A DNA stretch of 64,000 nt from Diphasiastrum complanatum (Eukaryota; Streptophyta; Lycopodiopsida; Lycopodiales; Lycopodiaceae), in assembly GCA_029204225.1 (NCBI GenBank), contig CM055099.1, positions 49,101,731 through 49,165,730 on the forward strand. Direction: 5' to 3'. The position numbers and the translations under genes were made by a program. The notes under the pieces are model-generated. The model did not search any database, was not told the origin of the DNA, and saw only the letters and a list, made by a program, of their open reading frames with translations. Position 1 is the first letter of the stretch, and the number at the start of each line of letters is the position of its first letter. This document shows positions 22,104 through 34,096 of this stretch, piece after piece.

Positions 22104-22707
22104 AACTTACAAGTAGAATCATCACATGTGAAATGTGCTTGATAGTGCTAGGGCGACACACAGATCTCAACAATGAAACCAAAAAATGTTAGGAGTATAG
22201 AATAAATATTCCTAGTCAATTGGCCCTTTTGGGACTTGAAGAAGATGTCTTGATGATTGATCTATAGATAGCCAAAAAGATAGTATGTATCATAGTAAAT
22301 AATATTGCACAGCAGAATTCAAGAGTCAAATGATATAAACTGTAAGTGACTCAATCACGACACTACTATTGAACCAATGGAATTGTGAATTCCAAAAAAG
22401 ACATACCCAATGGTCAACAAGTAAGACGACTTCAATATTTTTTGTAAGAATAACTAATGCCCATTGTCTATGATCAAACATATTGTCATAATAACTTCTA
22501 TTCAACTCATTCCAAATTTTACTACCTATTCAGACTGAATTTTAAATTCCAATCATAAAAATTGAACTTAGTGTTACCCTTACAACAAACATAACCAGCT
22601 TAATTGGCTATAGATTCACCATCCTCGACCAGGGACTAACACCTACTCTCTTTATCATTAGTAGGAATAGCTCATCCACAGATAAGGGTTCTAATGCTAC
22701 TAGCAAC
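22104..22707. other. No gene recognised
   Basis: AT-rich, with many stops in all frames; nothing recognised apart from the CTAGCAAC at 22700-22707, which is the target duplication of the next element. Confidence 0.5.
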
Positions 22708-23326
22708 CACGCGTTTCAAAATCGCGTTCAGAAACGCGGTTCAGAAACATGTCTCTAAAAAATACAAAAAAATTCCAGAAACGTTTTTTTATATATATTT
22801 TTTTTGGTTTTTTTGTGGGCAATATGGGTATCAGATGAAAGCTCTAATTAAGAGCATTATTACTGTGTAGTTTGTCGACTATTTCGGGTGCAGGATGGTC
22901 GAGTTCAGGTGCATTAATCCATGTTGGGTTCTGTCAAGGATAAAAATTCAAAACTAACCTCTAGCCTGTTCGTTACGATCACAGATGGTCCCAATAAGTG
23001 TGTTCTCGCTCAGGGAGTTGGAAGGCCTTACCGTCGGGGCCGGGGTCTACCGGCAGCCCCCGAACCCTGCCGTGACCCCCCGTTTCTCGAAGGGCTACCG
23101 CCCCCCGAACCTCCTGAGCATTTATTGAAAACCAGAGCAAATAACAACCAAATAGCTATTGAAAATAAGATCTACTTGTGCCCCATCTACTGCACTTTTG
23201 AGAGGCAAAACGCTGGTTTGACCATTGATCCCCTAAAAAAATTTCAGCCATAAGCTATTTTTCCAAAAAAAAAAAAAAAAAATTAGTACGATTATGGGAG
23301 GAGAAACGCGTTTCTGTGCATCTATG
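22708..23326. mobile_element. Possible hAT-like non-autonomous transposon
   Basis: An 8-bp direct repeat CTAGCAAC (22700-22707 and 23327-23334) brackets 619 bp beginning CA and ending TG. Both ends are rich in GAAACGCG/CGCGTTTC: ACGCGTTTC near the left end, GAAACGCGTTTC near the right. The inverted repeats are poor beyond that. The interior holds a GC-rich stretch (23020-23120), odd in this AT-rich area, and a run of A (23264-23281). No transposase. An 8-bp duplication fits hAT. Confidence 0.5.
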
Positions 23327-23417
23327 CTAGCAACTACCAACATAAGTGGTCTCACTCCAAGACCAATGTCATGTTGAATGTTGGCATCCTAACCTTTAGA
23401 TTAAACTCGTGGTACAA

Positions 23418-23531
23418 TGTCACTCCTGCACTTAGGCAAGTTATCTTTCAATCCTACCTACGGAAAATATTGGATGTCACTCCTGCACTTAGGCAAGTTA
23501 TCTTTCAATCCTACCTAAGGAAAATATTGGA
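23418..23531. repeat. 57-bp tandem duplication
   Basis: TGTCACTCCTGCACTTAGGC...AAAATATTGGA occurs twice in a row (23418-23474 and 23475-23531) with one visible difference (CTACGG against CTAAGG). A recent local duplication. Confidence 0.9.
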
Positions 23532-23619
23532 TCCAACTATAGTTCGCTAATATTAAGGAAAACTTTGACAGCCGTAATTCTTTGCAACTTTGCGTCATTT
23601 TCATATGGACACATGTCAG

Positions 23620-23760
23620 TGAATCAGACTACCAAGGGTGGATCAGACTACCAAGAGTTGAACGTATTTGTGAGAAGTGCATCAAGAATATTGTAGAAGA
23701 TGAATCACATTTCATTGCCCACTGTTCATTCTTATATAGAAGTAGAGGTAAATATCATGG
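23620..23760 (+). pseudogene. LINE reverse transcriptase zinc-finger scrap
   Basis: One frame reads RLPRVERICEKCIKNIVEDE and then SHFIAHCSFLYRSR, the spacing (C-x2-C ... ED-E-x-H-F-x3-C) seen after the RT of many LINEs. Only about 45 codons are recognisable and no RT or poly-A tail is near. Confidence 0.45.
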
Positions 23761-24056
23761 CCTTCGACATACCCCTTCTAGTCTTACAGAGGTTTTGGTT
23801 ATAAGGATCTTCAATGTCTAGCTTTTTATATCTCAGAAGCATTAGCGGTTAGAGACGATTAGCTTCAGCTGAATGGATTGTGTTTGTCATATACGTGTTA
23901 CTTCAATGAATGTCAAAGAAATCATTCATCCATCCATATTTGATACATTTCAGTTGTGGCTGTTGACAAAATCTACAGACAAAGACAATTAAGCTGAAGC
24001 ATAAATGCAAACGCTTCCTTGTTAAGAATCTCCAAGACTGTTTGGAGGCCTCTTAC

Positions 24057-25283
24057 CTTGATGTAATCAAATATGGACTTCTTCAGCAGCTCATCTTCTT
24101 CCTTGGTAAAACGCTTTGCCCACACCAAGCCTTCTCTTTCATAATCCTCCCTCCAAGTTGCTGCACGCTCACAACTGAACAGAGGCTTATCAAGCTCATC
24201 GGATGGTGCCGTCGGTTCCTGAACTTCACCATTCGAAGTCTTCTCTCTTTCACCTCCAAGAATAGAAACACGTCCAAACCTGACTTTTCTTTTCTTCTTA
24301 CCACCTGAAGATTTTTCATTCTCCTCCTCCTCCTCCTTAGGGCTTTCTTCATCAACAGTGCTCCCAACAACTTTGTCCGCTAGAAAATTGGCACTAGTTT
24401 GCCTGTGTCCAGTGTGTTTCTCTTTTCTTTTGCTTGGACGCACTTCCAAACTTAGCGCTGTTCTGATACTAGTATCGAAGGATTTTACAAATTCAGTGCT
24501 TCCAACTTCATCTGGTTGTGCCCGCTTTCCCTTTTTCCTTTTGCTTCCAACTCGATCTACTTCCTCCAGATTTAGGTTTTCCCATTTGATTCCAACTTCA
24601 TCTGGTTGTGCCCGCTTTCGTTTTTTCCTTCTACTTCCAATTTCGTACAGTTCCTCCTCATTTATGTTTTCCCTTTTGCTTCCAATTTCATCTAGTTCCT
24701 CCTCATTTATATTTTGCCTTTTCCTTCCAACTTCATCTAGTTCCTCCTGATTTATGCTTTCCATTTTGCTTCCAACTTCATCTAGCTGCTCCCGCTTTCT
24801 TTTTTCCCTTTTGCATCCAACTTCCTCTACTTGCTCCAGCTTTATTTCGTCCGTTTTGCTTCCAACTTCCTCTAGTTGCTCCCGTCGTCTTTTTTTCCTT
24901 TTGCTAGGCCTAGAATTTCCTTCAAACTCACGCTGACTGCCAGATTCGGGTGCCAAAGCATCTGCCTCGCTTTCCTGCTGGCTAACACATGCAGGGTGCT
25001 TTGACTTAACCTTGGACGAAATGTTGGAATAAATTTCTTCCTCCGATGCTTTTTGGGTTTTGCGCTGCTCCTTCGGGATTTCTTCATGGAGCATCATGCA
25101 TTGAGCCTCAAATCCGACCTCTGTATACTCCTCCTCCTCCTTCTTCTTCTTATGCTTCTTCTTTTCGTTCACGATGCTGATAATTCCATGTTCTTCATTG
25201 TTGCGAGAGGAAGAAAGGGATTTGATCGATCCTTCTTCGCTCAGCGCAAGCGCGTCGTCATCGTTTGTGGATGCTTTGCTCAT
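24057..25283 (-). CDS. Myb/SANT nuclear protein, first exon (Pol I termination factor-like)
   Basis: Start at ATG 25283 (MSKASTNDDDALAL); the frame is open 11 codons further up, but without ATG. 409 codons lead to an exact splice donor AAG|GTAAGA at 24056. The protein is highly charged, with Lys runs that look like nuclear signals (KKKHKKKK, SKRKKRRR). Nine tandem copies of a 15-residue unit (type EELDEVGSKRENINE) span about residues 135-270. The end has the family pattern KKKRKVRFGRVSILGG and GLVWAKRFTKEEDELLKKSI, which opens the Myb/SANT repeats of plant REB1/TTF1-like DNA-binding proteins. The remaining Myb exons are not in the window on this strand, so the gene has a long intron or is truncated. 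Without splicing the frame ends at 23973. Confidence 0.7.
24490..24881 (-). repeat. 45-bp coding minisatellite, nine copies
   Basis: The 15-residue units (consensus E-E/Q-L-D-E-V-G-S-K-R-x-x-x-N/K-x) are direct 45-bp repeats in the DNA. They alternate between acidic/Asn forms and Lys/Arg forms (REKRKR, RKKRKR, RKKGKR). The frame has stayed open, which argues for selection or recency. Confidence 0.8.
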
Positions 25284-26004
25284 TCCTCCTCCTTTGCTTT
25301 TGCGCTTAAACCTCACACAAGGTTCTTATGACGCCAAAATCATTTCATCCCCTTTGCTCTTTGCTTCGCCCATCTTTAATCCGCTTAAACACTAAATACA
25401 TGGCCTGGGACCTTTCTATTTCTATTTGAGATCCTCAAAGAGACTTGGGACCTTGGGTGTTCTTATGGGATTTAGATTAGTGCACAGTCCATTTACTTAG
25501 CCCTTTCACTTGCCGCCCATTTTTTTAATCTTGGTAAGTGAGTTGACGAGCAATGTATCCCCCCTTCACATTTTGGTTGATAAATGTTAAATGAAAGGCC
25601 GTAATGTGATTGGCCCGTTTGAATCTTGACATATTGATGCATTTTATTTAAGGTCTTGTGTTTTGAAAGGCCAATATATAAGTTCATGTTAAAACAATTG
25701 CCATGCTTGTATATATCAATCGTTTTTTAGCATAGGATAGAGGAGCTGGTGGAATTTGTTGCAGGTAGGTGATGATGACGCCCACAAGTGGCAAGGCATT
25801 GATGACATACTACCGACTTGGAAAATCTGAGTGAGCAGGAAGGAAGGCGATGCTGGGAAGGTTGACTTGACATACTGGATCACAAGTCTCTCAAGAGCAT
25901 AGTAGAAGGTGAGGAAACACCTAGGAACCTATTCTTGACATCAAGGACGAGGCCGGGTATCACTCACGTGAAGAGGCCCTTAATACTGAAGGCCATTTCA
26001 CACT
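25284..26004. other. Upstream region of the Myb-like gene
   Basis: No second gene recognised. The first 100 bases above the ATG would be the 5' leader. No clear TATA box at the expected distance. Confidence 0.4.
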
Positions 26005-26135
26005 ACACTCAAAAATCTGAATGCAATAAGATAGTAATTTAATTTAGAAAGAGTATGAAAATACAAGTCAGTCGATGTTGGAGCACAAGATAATTGTGGA
26101 CGAAACCGCGTGCTCATAAACTATCTTAGTTCTTA
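26005..26135 (-). repeat. Detached Copia LTR fragment
   Basis: AATGCAATAAGATAGTAATTTA and AGAGTATGAAAATACAAGTC match 37045-37150 in the LTR of element D. The other part of an LTR of this family lies at 29139-29585 in the same orientation. The two may be one LTR split by about 3 kb. Confidence 0.75.
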
Positions 26136-27503
26136 AATTTGAGAGTGACATATCTGATGTTGTAGATAGAATAGAAATTCCTTTTTGTTTCAAATTAGAA
26201 AAACTTGACTTTAGTATAAATTTCAGGACTGCTGATTGTTTGGACCTGAAAAACAGACGGGCTTCTATGAATGATCCTGTGATAGAGGCTAGTGTTCAAC
26301 CCAAATTGCAAGGAATTTAAGCCGAGAAGTCTTAGTTCTCAGCAATTTTTTCCTCCGGTCCATCAAGGAGAATAACGACACCTTGGCAGAGTGTCTGTTT
26401 AGTGGATGCGCATCACTCACGAAATACCTGCTTGTGCCATATCATACCAAGTAAGACAATTTATATGCTTCTTGATGTTAATAGCTTTATCATTGGCATT
26501 CCAAATCAGAAATATTTCTCAGAATTGCGGCATTGCAACTAATGAATTGTCTACTTTATTTTGCAGTGAGCACTGGAGCTTAAATCTGATCTTTATCACG
26601 AGATCTGTAGATGATATAATTAAGCTTTTTTGTGTAAAGCTGAATTCGGCTAGTAATACGCATACGGATATTGACTCGATCCTGCCGACAATATGTAAAT
26701 ACATTTCAGCAAAGAGTGCGAAGGTAGGGGAATGGGAGATCATCAGTCTGGAGATAAATCATGTCCATCTCATCAACATTTTAAAATCAACATTCTAATG
26801 TATTCTATTCATAATGTGGTTTCCTTCATTGATATCTCGTGTGTTGTACTTTTTGTAGTCACCTTAACAAAATGATTCATTCAGCTGTGGGTGGTACACT
26901 TTGTATAATGCAAAGTTATTCTTTGAGTGGTTCAACCTTCAATGGGATGTTGATATTTCAAAGGTAATTTATTCTATTTATTCTTGGTTTTTGAATCGTG
27001 ATTAGTTTTTCTTATTCTGTAAATTTTCTAACAATAACTAATACGTGAATACATATCTTGCAATTTATGGTTTGTGAATACACAGCAGCCCAGTTGTACA
27101 GATTCAAATAGGAAATGATCCTAAGCATATTGGCGAGGGCAAGGCTTCAGCGACCCCCTGTTGATGATGGCGCTACTAGTGATATTATTATACTAAATAA
27201 AGATTCAAAAAATATACATGCACAGGAAAATCATAGATTCAAAATGTATAGATTTGATATATATCAAATGCAGTTCCATTTTATTGATATTGGGAGCCCA
27301 AAAAACATGTCTAGATGCCCAACTTGGGCTTTCATTTATTGAATAAAAGAGTCTATACATAGATTTTACTAAACTATATTTGAATCTATTGCTCTTTCAC
27401 AACGGTGATTGTTGTAGGTAGATCTTTACAACATGTTATCAGCTCCTGTCTTTTCGCAACTGTGACAAGACAAATATTAATGAATGTGACATTGCAAATT
27501 ATG
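26136..27503. other. No gene recognised
   Basis: AT-rich. A 130-codon chance frame at 26406-26798 (+) shows no motif. Part of the block between the two LTR pieces. Confidence 0.4.
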
Positions 27504-28760
27504 TCATTTTTCTTTAATGTGTACTATTTGGACTGGCAATAAACATAGAGTACTTACGAGTCTTCTGTTGATGGTGAATCTGAAATAAGTGGGTAGATTG
27601 GTTTGTAATAGCATGAGCTCTGTTATATTAGAATCAAGGCTCCAAGGCTCTTCCACCTCAATCATAGTAAAAAATTCTTCGTTGTGATAATGCTTATCTC
27701 CTTTCGGTCTGTGTGACCATTTATTTAAAAGTCTTGATCTAGTGGTAGCCATGTACCATCAATTTTCTTGAATCTCTAATAGCTAAATGTGAAATTGAGC
27801 ATTTGTTTTTCGATATGATAACAGAAGATCATTGATGACTTTTTTATCCTACATTCTATATCGTTATTTGTTTTACTATCCCAGCCTTGATCCATGAGAT
27901 CTAACAAAATCTCAACTGAAAAATCCTTGCAAACAAATAGAGTTGGTGTCCTTCGAGCACGCACTAGAAAAAATCAACAAATATATGCAATGAGATAAAC
28001 CAACTTAGGTGAACAATTTTCGAATCCCTACTTATCTTCATGGCATTTCTAACATCCAAGAGCTTGCATCTGAAGGATTCAGAAACAATACTGTCAAGAG
28101 TAGGCCACTCATCACTCTAAAACGTTGGAAATGTAACTGCTTCAAGCTTGTCAAAACCCCCATCTGTTTGCGGTATATAAGAAGATTCATAAAAATATAT
28201 ATCATTATCTGCAAGCTCCTTTGGACTTCTTCTTATGTATTGTAGCTTTTCAACATCTAAGTGAATCACATCCAATATTCTTGCAAGTGATTGTGCTAGC
28301 TCCCATTCACTTATGTTTGATGGATATAAATATGAAAGAAAAAAACATTGAATAATTTAAATCGTAATTTGAGGAGCTTCAATCAAAAAACACCTATGAT
28401 TGCATTAAAGTGCATATGTTTTGACATACTTACAATTACATTTTCGATGATAATGAGGATTGATATCTTGTACTTTTATTTCTAAATGCATATAAACATG
28501 TTGTACTAACGCATCTGATATAGAGTGACCTCAGCGAGTCATCTTAAACTCTAAAATTTTTGCTTTCCAATATGATTTGTATGTCATCTTTGCCCTTTTC
28601 TTCTGTCGAAAATTGCCCTTTGATGATGGATGCAGCAACACCCATGAATTCTTCGTATATTTTGTTGGCTTTTAGTTATCAACGTCATCTTTCTCATTGT
28701 AAAGAATCACAGACTCAATTGTAGATCTTGGTCTCCTTGCCATTGCTATTTTCAAAGCTT
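27504..28760 (-). pseudogene. Exon-like fragments of an unrecognised gene
   Basis: Four minus-strand stretches read like plant exons. 28760-28440: MARRPRSTIESVILYNEKDD, then RAKMTYKSYWKAKILEFK, ending near a donor (ATT|GTAAGT), with in-frame TAA and TGA. About 28330-28030: ISEWELAQSLARILDVIHLD and IYFYESSYIPQTDGGFDKLE, then a stop. 27964-27776: RARRTPTLFVCKDFSVEIL. 27752-27560: MATTRSRLLNKWSHRPKGDK, ending at a donor (CTC|GTAAGT). I do not recognise the protein. The stops make it a pseudogene or a set of captured exons, and it lies between two halves of an LTR. Confidence 0.5.
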
Positions 28761-29009
28761 GGCGCCAAAAATCTCTCTGATATGATACTCAATTCAATTT
28801 TTGGTACAGTAGTCATAGTGTGCATACTGTATTTCTATAACTGTAACTAGTCTAGGTAACAAATTTCATTATACTAACCAGCATAGTTAAATAAATTTAA
28901 CCTGAGATATTGACATTGGGCAGATCAAGAAGAGCAAACCAATGGGATACGTCCATGCTGCCCGACACAAATTTCAAATTTTGTTGTAATATATTTTTAT
29001 TTTTCAGTT

Positions 29010-29138
29010 TTTTTGAGCTACATTACATAGATTTGAAATTTTTCCATTTTGATTGGGCTAGATGGTAGTCGAAACTAAAGGAAAATAAATAAAACTATCT
29101 TTACAAAAGGTTGTTTTTTATTTTGGAATTCCTCTAAT
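29010..29138. mobile_element. Right end of a TIR element related to 3239-3618
   Basis: ACATTACATAGATTTGAAAT...TCTTTACAAAAGG...GGAATTCCTCTAATG follows 3490-3618 closely and ends in the same TIR. The left end is not found, so it is truncated or belongs to the block starting at about 26136. Confidence 0.6.
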
Positions 29139-29585
29139 GGGCATAGAGACGTTGAGTCGTGTGAGGTAGATCGTGGCTGAAGTAGTGGTTGTCACTGTCC
29201 AGGTGGTTAGCAGACATGCATGTCACTTTCATGGTAAGCAGCAATCATGGTTGTCATTGTTCAAACATAGAGGCGACATAGCTACAATTATTGTCAATGT
29301 AGTTGTACAGTTGCATGAATGGCTAGTCTAGGTGACTAGCTTCGTTTTGAGTGGCGCCATGTCAATGGTCGATTTCGACAATTAGTCGAGTCAAGTCAAG
29401 GGGTTCGACTCTTTTGAGTTCGGCCCTTTTGACTCTTGACAGTTCAACTTTGACTGTCGTGTGGCTACCTGTCTTTGAATTTTGTGTATTTTTGTAGACT
29501 GTTTGACAATGAGAGTAAATATGCAGCAACATGAATGGAACTAGATTAATCTGGAATTTAGGAGAGTAGAGGACTAAATCCAATA
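29139..29585 (-). repeat. Copia LTR (3' LTR edge), partial
   Basis: Matches 37300-37706 of the element D LTR (GGTTAGCAG, GTCACTTTCATGGTA, CAACATGAATGGAACTAGAT). It ends CCAATA where the other ends CCAACA. On the minus strand it follows a pol C-terminus, so it is a 3' LTR. Confidence 0.8.
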
Positions 29586-29720
29586 CCATCCCTTAATCTG
29601 GATCCATCAATGTCTTCATCTTCGGATTAAGCAACGCACAAAATTTGTTATGTGCATCAATGCTCAATGCCTCAGTAAATACATCTGTTGTCATGTCTTG
29701 TGGGGGGCTCCGCCTACAAT
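29586..29720 (-). pseudogene. Copia pol C-terminus and PPT
   Basis: Minus strand DMTTDVFTEALSIDAHNKF, the N-I-A-D-x-F-T-K-A-L motif of the Copia tail in changed form, then a stop and AAGGGATGG next to the LTR. Nothing more of this pol is seen before the element at 29823. Confidence 0.65.
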
Positions 29721-29822
29721 CCAAATATTCCCATGTTCGATTGTATGACATATACTCTATAAGTACAAACCAGACATGGCAAGCAAGGAAGTGAGTATGA
29801 GAAGATTTAGATATTGTTTTCG

Positions 29823-30717
29823 GGGCCTTGGCATTTTGCGAGTTTCTTTCCTACCATCATTCAACAAAAAGATAGCACATGGTGTGCCGCCCTTTTTATG
29901 CTACTACTTCAATGTTTATTATTAAGAATGTGGTTTGGTACATAGTTAAAGATCCCACTAACTAAAAAAATAATAATTTAAACCCAGATAGCATGCCGGC
30001 GTGCTAAGCGGCACGCCAGAAAAAAACAATTTATTATTATTTTGTGCAGCCAACCCAGATAGCACGCCGGCGTGCTATCTGGGTTGGTTGGAAAAAAAAA
30101 ATTTCATTTCATATAGCACGTCGGCGTGCTATCTTGGTTAGTTGCAAAAAAAATTTCTCATTTCATATAGCACGACGGCGTGCTATCTTTAAAGGCTGTA
30201 AATTTTTTTTTTTAGTTGTTTTACTTAGCACGTCGGCTTACTATGTTGGGAGACTAAATAAATATTTCGAAATAATGCTTTTACTCAAAATTTGGTTCTC
30301 AAATGTGTCAAAATAGCTTTTCTATTTTATAATTTACTTGGCTAGCACACCGACATGCTAGCCGAATCAACTCCAAAAAGAAATCTATTTTTTTAAAAAG
30401 TTCTTCAAAAAAACTTCATGTTTTTTAAATGAAAAATTTGCAGGCTAGCACGCTGGCATGCTAACTTTTACAACTTCAAGGACAGTTTTTTTTAGATAAA
30501 AGTGAACTTGTATTTATAGAGTCATAAAGTATTTTGTGATGGACCTATTTAGAATTTGATGGATAGTCACATTTTTAATTATGCATCAAACCATCATTCT
30601 TGTTCTTAAAAAATCATGTAGTGGCATAGAAAGAGTAGCACACCATGTGCTACAATTTTGTTGGAGCATGTCATGGAAGAAACTCGCAAAAAATTTACTC
30701 GCAGAATGTCAAAGCCC
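29823..30717. mobile_element. Non-autonomous Mutator-like element
   Basis: A perfect 9-bp direct repeat TTGTTTTCG (29814-29822 and 30718-30726) brackets 895 bp with inverted ends. The left reads GGGCCTTGGCATTTTGCGAG and the right, from the other strand, GGGCTTTGACATTCTGCGAG. Both continue through GCGAGTTTCTT to GTAGCACATGGTGTGC-type sequence, roughly 65-90 bp in. A 9-bp target duplication with long TIRs is the Mutator/MULE signature. No transposase is encoded. The interior is an array of palindromes (29989-30463). Confidence 0.82.
29989..30463. repeat. Array of seven 18-bp palindromes
   Basis: TAGCACGCCGGCGTGCTA and variants occur at 29989, 30060, 30114, 30168, 30226, 30343 and 30446. Spacing is 71, 54, 54, 58, 117 and 103 bp, with AT-rich spacers. 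The copy at 30060 sits in a perfect 36-bp palindrome (30051-30086). Both TIRs of the host element end in a related AGCACA...TGTGCT palindrome. Confidence 0.9.
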
Positions 30718-30726
30718 TTGTTTTCG

Positions 30727-33670
30727 AATTGTTTGGCCTAGGAATTTTTACCAACAAATACACTTACCAACAAGGTTGGAAGTCCAAAAAAATGCTTGGA
30801 CTTGTCCTTAGGTGGAAATTCTAAGGTAGCACCTCACTTGAGAGGGCATGCCCATTGTAGTTTGAAAGAAAGGACTTGCCCTTTTGGTCCATAATAGCAA
30901 CTGGCAAATGAGATGTGTTGGACTTTTCATAAAGTTGAAATCACCCTAACCAAATGATTTTTTTTTTAATATCTGGTTGGTGTAGACCAATTAATTTTTT
31001 AAACATTATGTACAAAACATGCATCACATGTTAAATTAGTTTCACCCTAACATATCTTGTGACAATGATATGGCATCACATGCAAGCAATATAAGCTATC
31101 AACTTTAAAAAAATGATGCATCAAGCTAAATTACATTTATCAGATGTTAAGCAAGATGATATGAGACAAATTATGATGTTAATTTACCCAATAATATATG
31201 TCATTTTTACTAACCAAAATTGATTGCATTTTACTCGTGCTACCTCCTTTGGGCCACCTAGTAAAATTATACACTCTTGCATACAAATTTCATCTTTCAG
31301 AGATGTTAGTATATATGGCACTCATTCTAGTAATTTGCAATTAGGTCTCTCATTGATTGCAACTACAATATAGTAGCATCCATATCTCCCACCTAAGAAA
31401 ATAGATCCATATGATCTTGGATTCAATTATATAGATTGTCAAGACAATAAGTTAATTTTTATAAACTCAAAATCATTAATCACTACAAAGGCCTTACTGA
31501 AGGTATCTCAAGGAGCATCCCAAGTAGTAACGTAAAAAAATAAGTTTTTAGCACCATTTTGGAGATGTAAGAAGCTATTTGACTATTGTGCATGAATGCA
31601 CTATTAGCATTATCATGTATGCACCAATATTAGATAGTCTAGAAAAATTTGCTTGTCATGTACCGTAGCCATATGGCCTTTGAAAAAATCTCTAATAAAA
31701 ATTAGTAATATTAGACATGGGGCACCCTAGACCAACTAGCCATGACCAAGTAACCTATTGGGTATGTATGTCATATAGTACGAAATTTTTTGTGAATAAT
31801 TTTTTTTTCCCTTCACATGATATTGAGGGTTGTGTGTACCAACCTCAATAATAGAGGAAAAATAGTCTGTCATGCACACAAGAGGCATAATGAATATCGA
31901 AATTATGCCCACCATCCCAAATAGTTGAGGGGAAATCTCGTTAGTTCCACAACAATAATAACACTTTGTTACTCAGTTTGCTGCTTGATTTTTCAATGAT
32001 TGCAACTATCTTCCAAAGTCATAACCAATTATACAATGGACTTCATGACTACATAGTCGCTGTCACCACTCATAAAATTTATTTTTATTTTAGCGTTAGT
32101 CATACATGCATCCTCCATCTCTTCATAGGATGATCACATCATATTGGCTTCTATCGAACAAAAAATGGAGTCTCTAAACTCCGACCTTATCCAATCTTAA
32201 ATACTCATTATGAAGGTATTTTCCAAGAGAGATATTATTCATGTCCCTTTGATTATGGATTTTTATACTCCCTCCATATGACAAGTAAGTATTGGATGAT
32301 TGCCTTTGTTTAAGGTGGTCTTGCTCCTATTACAACACCTGATGCAGTTACTTGTCATATGACCTTTAGGGATAAGGTGAAACTCACTACATACAATGAG
32401 ATATCAAATGACAATAAATAGAGAACCATATGGCTAAACTCAATGCTTTCCTTCATTTGTACCCAAACAATGACTATCAAAAGGTTCAACTGACAACACC
32501 TCATATTCATGAAAAAGTTGCTATTTGTTGCCAAACTTTTTGTATAATTGTCTAAATACTTGGCTTTTCTTCAAGAAAATCTTCTGAGAAGTGATGATTG
32601 ATCCACATGAAATTACTCAACAATGAGACAATTTTTCAGATTGCTATAGTGACATGTTTATAAATGTCTCGTACCTATCCTATTATATTACATGACCATA
32701 TTGTATTACTCGTTACATATTTGACTTACATAGTGCTCTCAAGTATGATGTGGCTTCATACATGTAGGTTCTATGCACAACATTTTCTCCCAATTTTTAG
32801 TTTAAAAACTGAATTTTAATTGCATGGAGCATTCACACTTGGAAGTTACATGCAAATTGGCGAGGTCCATAGTTGAGAACAATGTTTCTTTAGGAATCTT
32901 GAAAATCTAAGATCTAAACATGATCCTAAATTTGGATCTAGGCACAACAGTAGTTGCACAAAATCAAATGTCAACTTTGTAGACAATGCTACACATAGAA
33001 TCACTAGTTTTATCATGATCAACATAACGTAACAAGATAGAATCAAAAGCTATTCAACACGTGAAGAGTTTTGATCCAAATAAGAAGATAGTATTCACTC
33101 CAAGCCTACCAAAAGTGGAATGCCACTTAGAATCTACACTATCCATGACCTGCCTGCTATTTATAGTTGAAAGTGTTGACTCTCTCTCCTCTCTCTAAGT
33201 CATTTGGCCTAAACTAGTCATAATAGCCAAAATTGCCAAGTAAAGCTAAAAATGAACTTTTACATGACTAAGTGACCAAGTGAAATTGGACCCAACTTCA
33301 AAATTGGTCATGTACCTTACTTTCACATGTGTGAGAAATCCATGTGAAGTTTATTTGCTAATTTGGGCTCGTATAGGCTCAAATTGCCAAACTCGCTAAA
33401 AAGCTAAAATATTAGTTAATAATTTTCACAATCCCTAAGCTAATTAGCACAGACTTGGAACATAATCCAAGATGCGATCTATGCTTTATGAATAAGTCTT
33501 TTCCTCTGAGTATTTATAAATATGAAATGGAAAATTTTCATAATTGATATAGAGAATAGTTTCCATATTGGATACTTCACTATTTCTTACATCAATTTTA
33601 CATATTAAGATGAAAAACCAACATGAAGAAGCACATAAAATAGATCCTTACTGCCAATGGATCTAACGTT
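30727..33670. other. No gene recognised
   Basis: About 3 kb of AT-rich sequence with only short frames. No transposon ends or RNA genes recognised. TCTCTCTCCTCTCTCTAAG at about 33182 is a short pyrimidine tract. Confidence 0.5.
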
Positions 33671-34096
33671 CTTGATGATGGTGATGGATCTATAGAAGAT
33701 GATTGTCGAAATGACTCTCCAAGTCAAGTCCTAAGGAGATCCCCAAGTCAAAGGACAAACCCATCAAGACTCACATATGATGAGAAGGGGTAAGCAAGAT
33801 GTAGAAGGTACAAACTTTGCTCTACTCACATGCTTTGATTCATTTTCTTGTGTAGATAATGAATGCAAAAGGGTGGATGTCTTCATGAAATGGATGTCAT
33901 GAATGGATTTGGAAAAATGTTACTGAGCAAGGGTTATGATGATCTTATGGAAGATCAAGAGCCAAAGATATTTTTGGTATTTTGAACTACTTACTTAATT
34001 AGCACCGCCCTATAATAGGTAACCGCCATTGGAGATATTTTATTTACATATGTGGTGGACTGTCATTGTTTTAGCCTTGAAGTCGCTTGATAGTAC

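Noticed and set aside
24358-24936. + strand Ser/Leu/Phe-rich frames of 60-130 codons
   Set aside because: Antisense of the 45-bp repeats of the Myb-like gene; composition explains them.
29964-30463. CACTA transposon starting at CACTAACTAAAAAAA with subterminal repeats
   Set aside because: The 9-bp duplication and long TIRs outside it fit a Mutator-like element much better, and no matching TAGTG end exists.
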